From contig JAGYIE010000002.1 of assembly GCA_018402765.1 (NCBI GenBank), forward strand, positions 124,001-188,000: DNA of 64,000 nt. Reading direction: 5' to 3'. The notes below the pieces were generated by a model. The model saw nothing but the letters and a program-made list of their open reading frames with translations, did no database searches and was not told the DNA's origin. The DNA is from Vicingaceae bacterium. GTDB lineage: Bacteria; Bacteroidota; Bacteroidia; Flavobacteriales_E; Vicingaceae. A program made the position numbers and the translations under genes. Below, piece by piece: positions 26,819-34,697 of this stretch; the stretch's first letter is position 1, and each line of letters begins with the position of its first letter.

Positions 26819-27130
26819 ATGAGAAACTTATTCTTAGCTACAGTATTGGTATTGGGATGTTCAATTGCTGCAATTACAGGAGGAGCAAAAAATAATACAA
26901 ATTCAACTATCACAGGAAAAGTGATTGATTCAAATAAAGAAGCTGTTGTAGGAGCTTTAATTTCTATCGAAGGAGTAGAACAAAAAGTATACACTGATTT
27001 AGAAGGAAACTTTACTATAAATACCCCAAAAGCAAATGCACTTGTTGTCAGCTTCATTTCTTTTGAAGACGAGAAAGTTCAAATTTTAGAAACAACCAAA
27101 GAGTTAACAGTTGTTTTAGAAGAAAAATAG
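26819..27130 (+). CDS. Small secreted carboxypeptidase-regulatory-like domain protein
   Basis: The 103-residue protein has an N-terminal hydrophobic signal (about 3-20). A weak lipobox-like LVLGC is within it, so secretion or lipidation is possible. One beta-sandwich CarboxypepD_reg-like domain fills the rest: TGKVIDSNKEAVVGALISI, then TDLEGNF and LVVSFISFE. This is the same domain that heads TonB-dependent receptors such as the one encoded at 27.8-30.7 kb, but here it is free-standing with no barrel. The function is unknown; a soluble periplasmic interaction module is an inference. It has its own promoter and is followed by a strong terminator, so it is monocistronic. Confidence 0.8.
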   Translation: MRNLFLATVLVLGCSIAAITGGAKNNTNSTITGKVIDSNKEAVVGALISIEGVEQKVYTDLEGNFTINTPKANALVVSFISFEDEKVQILETTKELTVVLEEK

Positions 27131-27154
27131 AAAACATATAATATTCTTAAAGAG

Positions 27155-27184
27155 CCATAGAAGTTAATTTCTATGGTTTTTTTA
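27155..27184 (+). terminator. Rho-independent terminator
   Basis: CCATAGAA (27155-27162), a 6-base loop and TTCTATGG (27169-27176) are followed by a run of seven T. It ends the transcript of the small secreted protein gene. Confidence 0.85.
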
Positions 27185-27202
27185 TTTTCATCACTTCCAA
27201 TA

Positions 27203-27233
27203 TTAACTGTATGTTAAATTTTCATTACCTTTG
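27203..27233 (+). promoter_or_regulatory. Promoter of the MORN/YwqK-like gene
   Basis: TACCTTTG at 27226-27233 is a perfect -7 box. TTAACTGTA at 27203-27211 lies 14 bases upstream, as in the preceding gene's promoter (17 bases there). The start codon is 23 bases after the -7 box. Confidence 0.5.
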
Positions 27234-27256
27234 TGTAAACGAAAAATTTTGAAGCC

Positions 27257-27718
27257 ATGAAGAGAGCAGCATTTATACTTGGGATTATTCTATTTTCTAT
27301 TGGAAGTAGCTTTGCCCAGAAAGGAATAGAAAAACAAGGAGAGTCTTTTATTTTTGATAACAATCCATACACAGGCGACTATAAGGAGTACTTTGACAAT
27401 GGAAATACAAAGTCCCTATTTACTATAGTAGAAGGCAAATTAAACGGGAGAGTAGTATACTTTTATGAGAATGGCACTAAAAAAGAGCAAGGAGAGTATA
27501 GTAATAACAAAAAAAATGGAAATTGGATTAGATGGTCTGAAGAAGGCAACAAGATAGCTACTGCCACATACAATAATGGCAATAAAGATGGAAAATGGTT
27601 CATCTGGGATGAGAACGGAAAAATGCGCTATCAAATGGTTTATGACAACGGCGAAAAAGTAGATAACTGGTATATGTGGAATGAGAATTCAGAACTTGTT
27701 TCTGAAAAGGTATTTTAA
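27257..27718 (+). CDS. Secreted MORN/YwqK-like repeat protein
   Basis: The 153-residue protein has a clear signal peptide ending near SSFAQ (residue 21). About five consecutive 20-23-residue repeats follow, of the form G-x-W-x-x-W-x-x-x-G-x-x-x-x-x-x-x-Y-x-N-G. These belong to the MORN_2/YwqK repeat group. Many such proteins are annotated as antitoxin-like from Bacillus YwqK, but no toxin gene is adjacent, and secreted Bacteroidota versions have no demonstrated toxin link. A periplasmic or surface beta-meander binding role is plausible. It has its own promoter and a bidirectional terminator. Confidence 0.82.
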   Translation: MKRAAFILGIILFSIGSSFAQKGIEKQGESFIFDNNPYTGDYKEYFDNGNTKSLFTIVEGKLNGRVVYFYENGTKKEQGEYSNNKKNGNWIRWSEEGNKIATATYNNGNKDGKWFIWDENGKMRYQMVYDNGEKVDNWYMWNENSELVSEKVF

Positions 27719-27726
27719 ACTGATAA

Positions 27727-27761
27727 AAAGCGGGTCTTCTTGGCACAGATAGACCCGCTTT
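27727..27761. terminator. Bidirectional terminator
   Basis: AAAGCGGGTCT (27727-27737) and AGACCCGCTTT (27751-27761) form a perfect 11-base stem with a 13-base loop between convergent genes. It is GC-rich with flanking A/T runs, so it can serve the YwqK-like gene (+) and the TonB-dependent receptor (-). Confidence 0.8.
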
Positions 27762-27789
27762 AAAACATACATGCTACAAAGTCAGAAAA

Positions 27790-30672
27790 TTAAAACTTGT
27801 AAGAAAATCCAAGACTAAACATTCTCATTGGGCGTAATCGAGAAAATATTTGGTCATCAGCATTAAAGCTTTTAAATATTTGTTCTTTTTCATCATTCAA
27901 GATATTATTCGCTTGCAATGATAAGTTCATATTTTCTTTTTCACCAAGAACTTTACTTACTCTAAAACTTAAGCTATGAAATGGAACAGAATATACATCT
28001 GTTTTATTTGCAAAACCAACGAAAAGTAGTGTTTGTCCTTGAACATTATAAAAGATACCACTTTCTATTTTCCATTTATCATACTTATGTAACAATCCAA
28101 CGTTAATGATGTAAGGTGCTTGCCCAGCCATTTGTCGCTTCTTAATAACTTCTTCACCTTCACGCGCGCTAATAGCTCTTGATCTTCTCTCAGACTCGGA
28201 TAACGCAATTTGTGAATGAGTAAAGGTAACGTTTGCAGTTAAAAATAAATTCTCTAGCTTAGGTCGTATAAATTCGAAATTCTGACGAAGTTCAAATTCT
28301 GCACCAATAACTTCAGCATCGCCAACATTTCTAGCTTGAAAAGAGCCTTGATCAGATAAAAATTGAACAATTTCTATTGGATTAGAGAACTTCTTGTAAA
28401 AAGCACTCAAAGATATCATTTGACCTTTATCTCTGAAAAATTCCCAACGTAAATCAAGATTCATAATATCGGTTGGTGTCAATTTACCATCCCACAGAGT
28501 ATCAGTAGTAATTCCATCAGATTGAATCTCTGTCAACAAACTACCTATAAATGTTCTACCTGTAATAGGATCTGATATTTCTGCAAACGACATCTCTTTA
28601 AATGAAGGTCGAGCAACTGTCCTTGTTGCAGAAAATCGTAAGTTTTGTTTTTCACTGTAACTATAGATTAGATTTAAAGTTGGAAAAAAATCAATATCAT
28701 CAATAACCTTCTCATCATCTAAGATAATTGTTCTTGTCTGGTTAGATCCTGTGTAAAACTGATCATACTTTTCAATTCGAAGACCAACTATTGCTTTTAA
28801 CAAAGCAGCAACATTAAATTCATTTGAAACATAAGCTCCAAGATGATTCACCCTAGATAAAAACTGATTAGGGTTATTCGGAATAAATAAAGGTTCATAT
28901 CGTACACCGTTAATATTGCTAGACGAAAATAGATTTTCTTCCAAAAATAACTCATTCGGATCTCCTGTAAATACGGTATTTCCAGGATTAATCTGAAAAC
29001 TTTGAATTTCATAATCTCTTTCCTTAAATGTATAGCTACCGCCAAATTTAAATTTAGCTTTATCTCCAAATAGTTTATAATCCTTTATAACATCTATTTT
29101 ACCTGAAACATTATACTCTTCTAAGTAGCGCCAGATTCGCTCTGGCAGGCCAACCTCAGAAGATATGGTCTGGTTGGGAAGTCTAAATCGCAAAAAACGA
29201 ATATCCGGATCAATAATCGAAGACCTAGTTGGTGATAATTTCCAATTTAATTTAAAATTATTTGGAAGATAATAATCTCCTTCAAGTAACAAATTAGAAA
29301 GCATCCTTTCACTATATTCAAGATTATACTGATTTGCTTCAAAATTTGCACCTAAATTGCTATTTTGGAAATTAAAATTACCTGCCTTTTTTTCTCCATT
29401 TTGCAGTTGTAATAAACTTATTTTATGCTTTGAGTTATCTTTTTTAATTGCAACGCCAATTAAACCACCTAGCAACACGTTGTTTGTTCCGAAAGAACCT
29501 ACCTGACGCTCTAAGGGTGTTAATTCAAAGTCAGAAATACTTTGTTGCTTCCCGTATAAGTTAAATTCTGCGTCTTCATAAAACTCAGTGTCGTTTTTAT
29601 AGGTTAAAGCGAAATTATAACCCAAAGTGCTATTCTTTAGTTTTTTCTGATCAGCAAAAGATACACCAAGACTAAAATCCATAGCACTTCTATCGATACT
29701 GGTACCTACAGTAGGGTCAAAACTTCTTAAAATATTTTGAAAATCTTGACCTGCAGGCCCATCTGGACTTCCAATAACATCTGCAAATTGTGGTATTGAC
29801 GTTCTTCTATCAGAAGGAATTTCTCTAGAATAGCTTCCAAGACCAAACAAATCGCCCGTAGTCCCCTTATAAGTAACATAATTATTGTTAAAATGCATGC
29901 CGGGATTATAGCCAATACCCGCGCTCAAATTAAATGTTCTTTCGTCAGGGAAATCAATCAACTCTAGATTAACAACACCACCTGTAAAATCAGCAGACTG
30001 CTCGGCAGTAAAAGATTTTGATACTGAAATATTATTTACAACATTGGTAGGAAAAATATCCATTTGAATCGTATTCCTATCAGGATCAAGGCCTGGAATA
30101 TCTATACCATTTAGCGTTGTCTTTGTGTACCGATCACCCAAACCCCTTACATATATATATTTACCTTCTTGAATAGAAACTCCTGTAACTTTTGTCATTG
30201 CACTTGCAGCATTAGACACTCCACTTTTTTTAATCAAATCTGATGAAATACCATCTATTAAATTAGCGGATTTCTTTTTCATTGTCAACATTGCTGTTTC
30301 TGTATTTCTAACAACAGTGGCCGAAATAACAACTTCGCTCAGCAATTGAGTACTTCCTTGTAGACGTATAGCTCCTAAAAGATTAATATCCCCCGGTTTA
30401 ACCTCTACATTTTCAATTATTAAAGTCGCATAAGATATAAAAGACACCTTTAAATTATAAACTCCAGGATCGACAACTAAATCAAATTTTCCGTCTAAAT
30501 CGGTTGAAACTCCAATTGTTGTACCATCTACAACAACTGATGCACCAATAATTTCTTCTGCATTCATATCATCAATTACGATACCTCTAATTGTGCCGCT
30601 TTGAGCGAATAAAACATAAGCGAATAAAATTAACGCGATTGTAAGCGTTACTCTGACATTGAACATGGTCAT
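27790..30672 (-). CDS. TonB-dependent outer-membrane receptor
   Basis: This is a 22-stranded barrel receptor of about 960 residues. The order is signal peptide (ALILFAYVLFAQ), N-terminal CarboxypepD_reg domain (GTIRGIVID, TDLDGKF), plug domain (MTKVTGVSIQEGKYIYVRGLGDRY) and a long beta-barrel ending in a C-terminal aromatic (FSLGFSYKF). I start at the ATG of 30672 because the longer frame begins with TTG inside a 13-bp hairpin. No SusD partner follows; the upstream partner is a beta-helix lipoprotein, separated by that hairpin. The ligand is unknown. Divergent two-component regulator genes may control the pair. Confidence 0.93.
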   Translation of the reverse strand: MTMFNVRVTLTIALILFAYVLFAQSGTIRGIVIDDMNAEEIIGASVVVDGTTIGVSTDLDGKFDLVVDPGVYNLKVSFISYATLIIENVEVKPGDINLLGAIRLQGSTQLLSEVVISATVVRNTETAMLTMKKKSANLIDGISSDLIKKSGVSNAASAMTKVTGVSIQEGKYIYVRGLGDRYTKTTLNGIDIPGLDPDRNTIQMDIFPTNVVNNISVSKSFTAEQSADFTGGVVNLELIDFPDERTFNLSAGIGYNPGMHFNNNYVTYKGTTGDLFGLGSYSREIPSDRRTSIPQFADVIGSPDGPAGQDFQNILRSFDPTVGTSIDRSAMDFSLGVSFADQKKLKNSTLGYNFALTYKNDTEFYEDAEFNLYGKQQSISDFELTPLERQVGSFGTNNVLLGGLIGVAIKKDNSKHKISLLQLQNGEKKAGNFNFQNSNLGANFEANQYNLEYSERMLSNLLLEGDYYLPNNFKLNWKLSPTRSSIIDPDIRFLRFRLPNQTISSEVGLPERIWRYLEEYNVSGKIDVIKDYKLFGDKAKFKFGGSYTFKERDYEIQSFQINPGNTVFTGDPNELFLEENLFSSSNINGVRYEPLFIPNNPNQFLSRVNHLGAYVSNEFNVAALLKAIVGLRIEKYDQFYTGSNQTRTIILDDEKVIDDIDFFPTLNLIYSYSEKQNLRFSATRTVARPSFKEMSFAEISDPITGRTFIGSLLTEIQSDGITTDTLWDGKLTPTDIMNLDLRWEFFRDKGQMISLSAFYKKFSNPIEIVQFLSDQGSFQARNVGDAEVIGAEFELRQNFEFIRPKLENLFLTANVTFTHSQIALSESERRSRAISAREGEEVIKKRQMAGQAPYIINVGLLHKYDKWKIESGIFYNVQGQTLLFVGFANKTDVYSVPFHSLSFRVSKVLGEKENMNLSLQANNILNDEKEQIFKSFNADDQIFSRLRPMRMFSLGFSYKF

Positions 30673-30685
30673 ACTTTTAAAAATA

Positions 30686-30729
30686 ACTTTAGCCAAGTAT
30701 AAGTATATGAGCTTAAACTTGGCTAAAGT
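30686..30729 (-). terminator. Intercistronic stem-loop between lipoprotein and receptor
   Basis: ACTTTAGCCAAGT and ACTTGGCTAAAGT (read on the minus strand; 30717-30729 and 30686-30698) make a perfect 13-bp stem with an 18-base loop. TATTTTTAAAAG follows and then the receptor ATG. It resembles a leaky terminator or an RNA processing/stability hairpin that would lower receptor output relative to lipoprotein. Confidence 0.65.
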
Positions 30730-30753
30730 AGAAAAAAATAATATTAAATATAT

Positions 30754-32010
30754 TTAGAAATCCAATTGTCCACTAACCGCAGTCCAAGACCAACCAGAGA
30801 ATTGACTCAAGTCAGCTCCTACTGTTTTTGCAGCAAAAGCAACTTCTGATGCATGAGCATCTGTACCACTTTTAAACACACTTGACAGAGTTGTAGATGC
30901 AGGTAGAGTTACCTCAAGATTATTGAAAATAAGTACTCCATTTGTAAAATTGTCAGTTGTATTAGTTGTATTATTTCTATTTGACAAAGAAAAGTCACCT
31001 CTACCGTTGCTTGTTGCAGGCGAAGGAAAACCTGTAAAATAAATGTTTTCGAAAGTGCCTTGTGCACCATCTCTAAAGTCTGCTAATTCAGCAACATTGC
31101 TTCCTTTAATGGTTCCATTTCTTAAAGTATGACCATCTCTAAAAGGACCTTCAGGACCATCAATTTCTAATGCATGGTCTGTATTGCTTCCACAAATAAC
31201 TACAAAGTTATCCATAGTTCCAGCCCATGCTTGGTCAGTATCTAAAGCATCATCACCACTGTTCCAAACAATTGCATTTGTTACACTTACTGTACCACCA
31301 AACCACTCAATTCCATCATCTACATTTGCGATAACTTCAACATTCTCAATAACGGTTCCTGAACCAACTCCACCAAGAGTTAAACCATTAATCTCGTTAC
31401 CTTCACCAATATTCGCACCTCCGTGTCTAATAGAAATGTATCTAATAACACCTGAATTATCATTAGCGATACTTCCGCCATACAATCCATTAGGGTCAGA
31501 TTCAGGAATACCTTCAATATTAGTTTGAGGAATACCTCCACTTAGTGAACAAGGAGCTTTTCCCAAAATAATAACTCCACCCCATAAACCTTGTAATGTT
31601 GGGTCCAAATTTGGAGAAGCAATTTGACCTGATTTAATTTCATCAGCAATAGAAGTAAAAATAATTGGCTCTTGAGCTGTACCATTAGCCATAAGTTTAC
31701 CTCCTCTTGCAATAACTAATGCCGTTGCATTTGCACCTGATCCTGCCTCTCCTTTAATTACAGTACCTGCTTGAATTGTTAAAGTTACTCCATCTACTAC
31801 GGCAACTCTTGAAGCTAATTGATACACTTTATCTTTTGTCCATGTTACATCAGAAGTAATATTACCTGAAATAATTACGTTTCCTGTTGGCGCAGGAGAA
31901 ACTGGCGTTACGTCATCATCATCATCATCACATGATGTTAAAGAGAATGACATTGCAGTAGCAAAGAAAACAGCTACTAGAGCATTTTTTGTTAGTTTTA
32001 AATTTTTCAT
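30754..32010 (-). CDS. Surface lipoprotein with right-handed beta-helix-like repeats
   Basis: The 418-residue precursor has a lipoprotein signal (FSLTSC; lipidated Cys27) followed at once by six Asp residues. An acidic stretch after the Cys resembles Bacteroidota lipoprotein export signals, so surface exposure is likely. The body is rich in short beta-turn repeats (GGKLMANGTAQEPIIFTS, VIENVEVIANVDDGIEWFGGTV, NAIVWNSGDDALDTD) that suggest a parallel beta-helix. No catalytic motif is certain. It is the first gene of a pair with the TonB-dependent receptor and probably captures or presents its ligand. Asp and Asn clusters may bind Ca2+. Confidence 0.8.
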   Translation of the reverse strand: MKNLKLTKNALVAVFFATAMSFSLTSCDDDDDDVTPVSPAPTGNVIISGNITSDVTWTKDKVYQLASRVAVVDGVTLTIQAGTVIKGEAGSGANATALVIARGGKLMANGTAQEPIIFTSIADEIKSGQIASPNLDPTLQGLWGGVIILGKAPCSLSGGIPQTNIEGIPESDPNGLYGGSIANDNSGVIRYISIRHGGANIGEGNEINGLTLGGVGSGTVIENVEVIANVDDGIEWFGGTVSVTNAIVWNSGDDALDTDQAWAGTMDNFVVICGSNTDHALEIDGPEGPFRDGHTLRNGTIKGSNVAELADFRDGAQGTFENIYFTGFPSPATSNGRGDFSLSNRNNTTNTTDNFTNGVLIFNNLEVTLPASTTLSSVFKSGTDAHASEVAFAAKTVGADLSQFSGWSWTAVSGQLDF

Positions 32011-32284
32011 TGTTATTGTTTTAATTATTTAGTTTGCGTTTAAAATTTTACACTGCAAATATGTGACGCTTTTATTATCGCAGCATATATTTGCCGTTAT
32101 TAAAAACTTATGTTAGGTTTAAGGCAATGTTAATTGCCCGCATCTGATACAATATAATAAGGTATGAAACGAGACAAAGCAAAAACAAACAATACGTATA
32201 TATCTAGATTATTTAAACTTAAATTAACATAGACGCTATTTCACTAGTTTAGCTTTGTTTTAATAGTAAACCAACCGAAAAAAG
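32011..32284. promoter_or_regulatory. Divergent regulatory region with dyads
   Basis: This 274-base gap separates the lipoprotein/receptor pair (-) from the response regulator gene (+). It holds GCAAATAT (32055-32062) and ATATTTGC (32087-32094), an inverted repeat with centres 32 bases (three helical turns) apart. There is also a hairpin, GGCAAT-GTTA-ATTGCC (32123-32138), two TGTTA copies 17 bases apart (32111 and 32128), and a perfect -7 box TAGCTTTG (32250-32257) for the + gene. On the minus strand a 7/8 match, CATATTTG, lies near 32056. The layout suits binding by the adjacent response regulator. Confidence 0.5.
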
Positions 32285-32962
32285 ATGAGTGCAGAAAAAA
32301 TACTTTTAGTAGATGACGATCAAGATATCTTAGAATTTATTGGATACAACATAAAGAAAGAAGGCTTTGAAGTGGCCACAGCATCAAATGGAAAGGACGC
32401 TATAGAAGTGGCAAAAAAATTTAAACCAGATCTAATTATCTTAGATGTGATGATGCCAGAAATGGATGGAATGGAAACATGCCACCAAATGCGCAATATG
32501 CCAATGCTCAAAGACACATTAATCGTATTTCTGACAGCACGTGGAGAAGATTATTCTCAGATAGCAGGCTTTGATGCAGGAGCTGATGATTATATTACAA
32601 AACCTGTAAAACCAAGGGTACTCGTAAGTAAAGTTAGAGCTATATTAAGGAGAAAAGGAAGTACACAAAACGATCAATCGGAAATAGAAGCCAATGGAGT
32701 TTCTATTGACAGAGAACGCTACTTGATGAAAAAAGATAATGTAGAGTTCAATCTTCCAAAAAAGGAATTCGAATTATTGGCACTATTGATGTCAAAACCA
32801 GGAAAGGTCTTTACTCGTGAAGTAATATTAGATAGTGTATGGGGAGGAGAGGTAGTCGTTGGAGACAGGACAATTGACGTTCATATTCGTAAATTAAGAG
32901 AAAAATTAGGAGATCAATATATTAAAACTGTAAAAGGAGTTGGCTATAAATTTGAAGTATAA
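32285..32962 (+). CDS. OmpR/PhoB-family response regulator
   Basis: The 225-residue protein has a receiver domain with the acidic pocket VDDDQD, phospho-acceptor Asp54 (IILDVMMPEMDG), Thr in FLTARGE and Lys in YITKPVKP. A winged-helix DNA-binding domain follows (REVILDSVWGGEVVVGDRTIDVHIRKLREKLG region). It is followed after 24 bases by its probable histidine kinase. Similarity to PhoB-type regulators is clear, but the inducing signal, for example phosphate, cannot be read directly. It likely controls the divergent lipoprotein/receptor pair. Confidence 0.93.
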   Translation: MSAEKILLVDDDQDILEFIGYNIKKEGFEVATASNGKDAIEVAKKFKPDLIILDVMMPEMDGMETCHQMRNMPMLKDTLIVFLTARGEDYSQIAGFDAGADDYITKPVKPRVLVSKVRAILRRKGSTQNDQSEIEANGVSIDRERYLMKKDNVEFNLPKKEFELLALLMSKPGKVFTREVILDSVWGGEVVVGDRTIDVHIRKLREKLGDQYIKTVKGVGYKFEV

Positions 32963-32986
32963 CTGCTCTTTTACTACCTTTCTCCT

Positions 32987-34045
32987 ATGAACAATAATAC
33001 CCCAAAAGCTTTAGCTAGCCGCATTGGCTTTTTTGTTGCTGCTATCATCACATTATTGGGTAGCCTCATTATTGGCTTCTCTATCCAATTTATTTGGTGG
33101 ATACCTTTTGTCTTATTTATCATTTCATATGCCACAAGTTACTTTTTCTTTCTATGGGCAGTTTCAAACTTTATTGACCGAAAAATTCGATTAATCTACA
33201 AAACAATTCATAATTTAAAGGTCGGCAGAAAAAAAGGCACCATACTAGAAGATCTTGATGTAGATAAAGATATTTTAACTGAAGTGCGAAAAGATGTAAT
33301 TGAATGGGACTTGCGTAACCGTCAAGAGATTGAACGCCTTACCGATCAAGAAAAATTTAGAAGAGAATTTATAGGTAATGTATCCCACGAATTAAAGACC
33401 CCCTTATTTAGTATTCAAGGGTATATTCTAACCTTACTAGAGGGTGGCTTGGAAGACCCAAAGATAAATGTATCCTACTTGCAAAAAGCGGAAAAAAGTG
33501 TGGATAGAATGATTGATATGGTTAGCGACTTAGACGAAATCGCAAAACTAGAATCCTCACAGTTAAAAGTTATACTATCCACTATTGACATTTATAGCTT
33601 TGTAGATGAGGTAATTGATTCGCTAGAATTTAAAGCGAAAGAGCGTTCGATTAAATTAGTAATTAAAAAATTAGATGATAAGCCTCTTCTTGTAAAGGCA
33701 GACCCTGTCAGAGTTACACAAGTTCTAACTAATCTGATAGTGAACTCTATTTACTACGGTAATGAAGGGGGGAAAACTGAAATTAGATTTTTCGATTTTG
33801 ATGAAAATATTTTAGTCGAAATTGCCGATAACGGAAGAGGTATAGCAGAAGAGCATTTGCCACGTTTGTTTGAACGATTTTATAGAGTTGAAAAAAGTCG
33901 ATCTAGGCACGATGGAGGTTCAGGCCTAGGCTTAGCAATAGTTAAGCATATAATTGAAGCGCATAATCAAACTATCAATGTCAGAAGTAGCATTGATAAA
34001 GGTGCCACATTTTCTTTTACATTAGCTAAAGCTGACAAAAAATAA
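32987..34045 (+). CDS. Membrane sensor histidine kinase
   Basis: The 352-residue kinase has two closely spaced N-terminal helices (about 12-34 and 37-60) with almost no periplasmic loop. A linker and the HisKA domain with phospho-acceptor His134 (NVSHELKTPL) follow, then the HATPase domain with N box (QVLTNLIVNSIYYG), ADNGRGI and GGSGLGLAIVKHI. The lack of an external sensor domain resembles PhoR-type or intramembrane-sensing kinases, which take their input through the membrane or from a partner protein. It partners with the response regulator 24 bases upstream. A weak AT-rich hairpin follows at about 34061-34076. Confidence 0.92.
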   Translation: MNNNTPKALASRIGFFVAAIITLLGSLIIGFSIQFIWWIPFVLFIISYATSYFFFLWAVSNFIDRKIRLIYKTIHNLKVGRKKGTILEDLDVDKDILTEVRKDVIEWDLRNRQEIERLTDQEKFRREFIGNVSHELKTPLFSIQGYILTLLEGGLEDPKINVSYLQKAEKSVDRMIDMVSDLDEIAKLESSQLKVILSTIDIYSFVDEVIDSLEFKAKERSIKLVIKKLDDKPLLVKADPVRVTQVLTNLIVNSIYYGNEGGKTEIRFFDFDENILVEIADNGRGIAEEHLPRLFERFYRVEKSRSRHDGGSGLGLAIVKHIIEAHNQTINVRSSIDKGATFSFTLAKADKK

Positions 34046-34139
34046 AACTTAACTTTCCTTAAAAAGCACACTTTTTTGGTTTTATCATGCAACCATTAAT
34101 GCTTTTATTTCATCTATCTATTGCTTTATTACACTAAAA

Positions 34140-34697
34140 ATGCCTGAGACCTACATGACGGAAGAAGAGATGATAGCGGGTAGTCTTAAACAGGACGAAA
34201 AAGCACAGAAAGCGCTATATAACTCTTTATCTAGAAAGATGATGGGTGTGACGCTGCGCTATTGTACAAGTGTGGACGAAGCACAAGATATACTGCAGGA
34301 CGGGTTTATTAAAGTGTTTAGCAAGTTGAGTTCTTATAATGGTGAAGGAGTATTTGAAGGTTGGGTAAGAAGAATTATTGTCAATACAGCGCTTGATCAC
34401 ATTAGAAAAAGTAAAAATGTGCGATTCCATGTAGATATAAATGAAGTGGATTACTTATTAGCTGATCAGACAATTATTTTGGAGTCTTTGGCGGCAGATG
34501 ATTTACTAAAAGTAATTCAAGAACTACCATTGGGTTACAAAACAGTATTTAACTTATTTGCAATTGAAGGATATTCCCATAAAGAGATAGCGGAGGAACT
34601 AGGAGTAACTGTAAACACTTCAAAATCGCAGTACTCTAGAGCTCGTACATTTTTACAAAAGAAATTAGAAGACATAAATATAACATCAAGTGAATAA
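34140..34697 (+). CDS. ECF-type RNA polymerase sigma factor
   Basis: The 185-residue sigma-70 family factor contains region 2 (about 20-90, including DEAQDILQDGFIKVFSKL and FEGWVRRIIVNTALDHIRK) and region 4 (about 125-180, GYKTVFNLFAIEGYSHKEIAEELG), as in Bacteroidota ECF factors. It lacks region 1 and most of region 3. Its last codons overlap by 8 bases the start of a membrane protein gene that looks like its regulator. The start at 34140 gives MPETYMTEEEMI; an internal Met at residue 6 is an alternative. No clear TAnnTTTG box precedes it. Confidence 0.93.
   Translation: MPETYMTEEEMIAGSLKQDEKAQKALYNSLSRKMMGVTLRYCTSVDEAQDILQDGFIKVFSKLSSYNGEGVFEGWVRRIIVNTALDHIRKSKNVRFHVDINEVDYLLADQTIILESLAADDLLKVIQELPLGYKTVFNLFAIEGYSHKEIAEELGVTVNTSKSQYSRARTFLQKKLEDINITSSE

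Noticed and set aside
27257-27718. Toxin-antitoxin system from the YwqK-like annotation
   Set aside because: No toxin gene is adjacent, the protein has a signal peptide, and a terminator isolates it from its neighbours.
30673-30696. Longer N-terminus of the TonB receptor starting with TTG at 30696
   Set aside because: The TTG lies in the arm of a 13-bp hairpin and the added residues precede a complete signal peptide.
31184-31528. 114-codon open frame antisense to the beta-helix lipoprotein gene
   Set aside because: Repetitive Thr/Pro/Ser composition mirrors the coding pattern of the real gene on the other strand. It has no promoter or recognisable domain.
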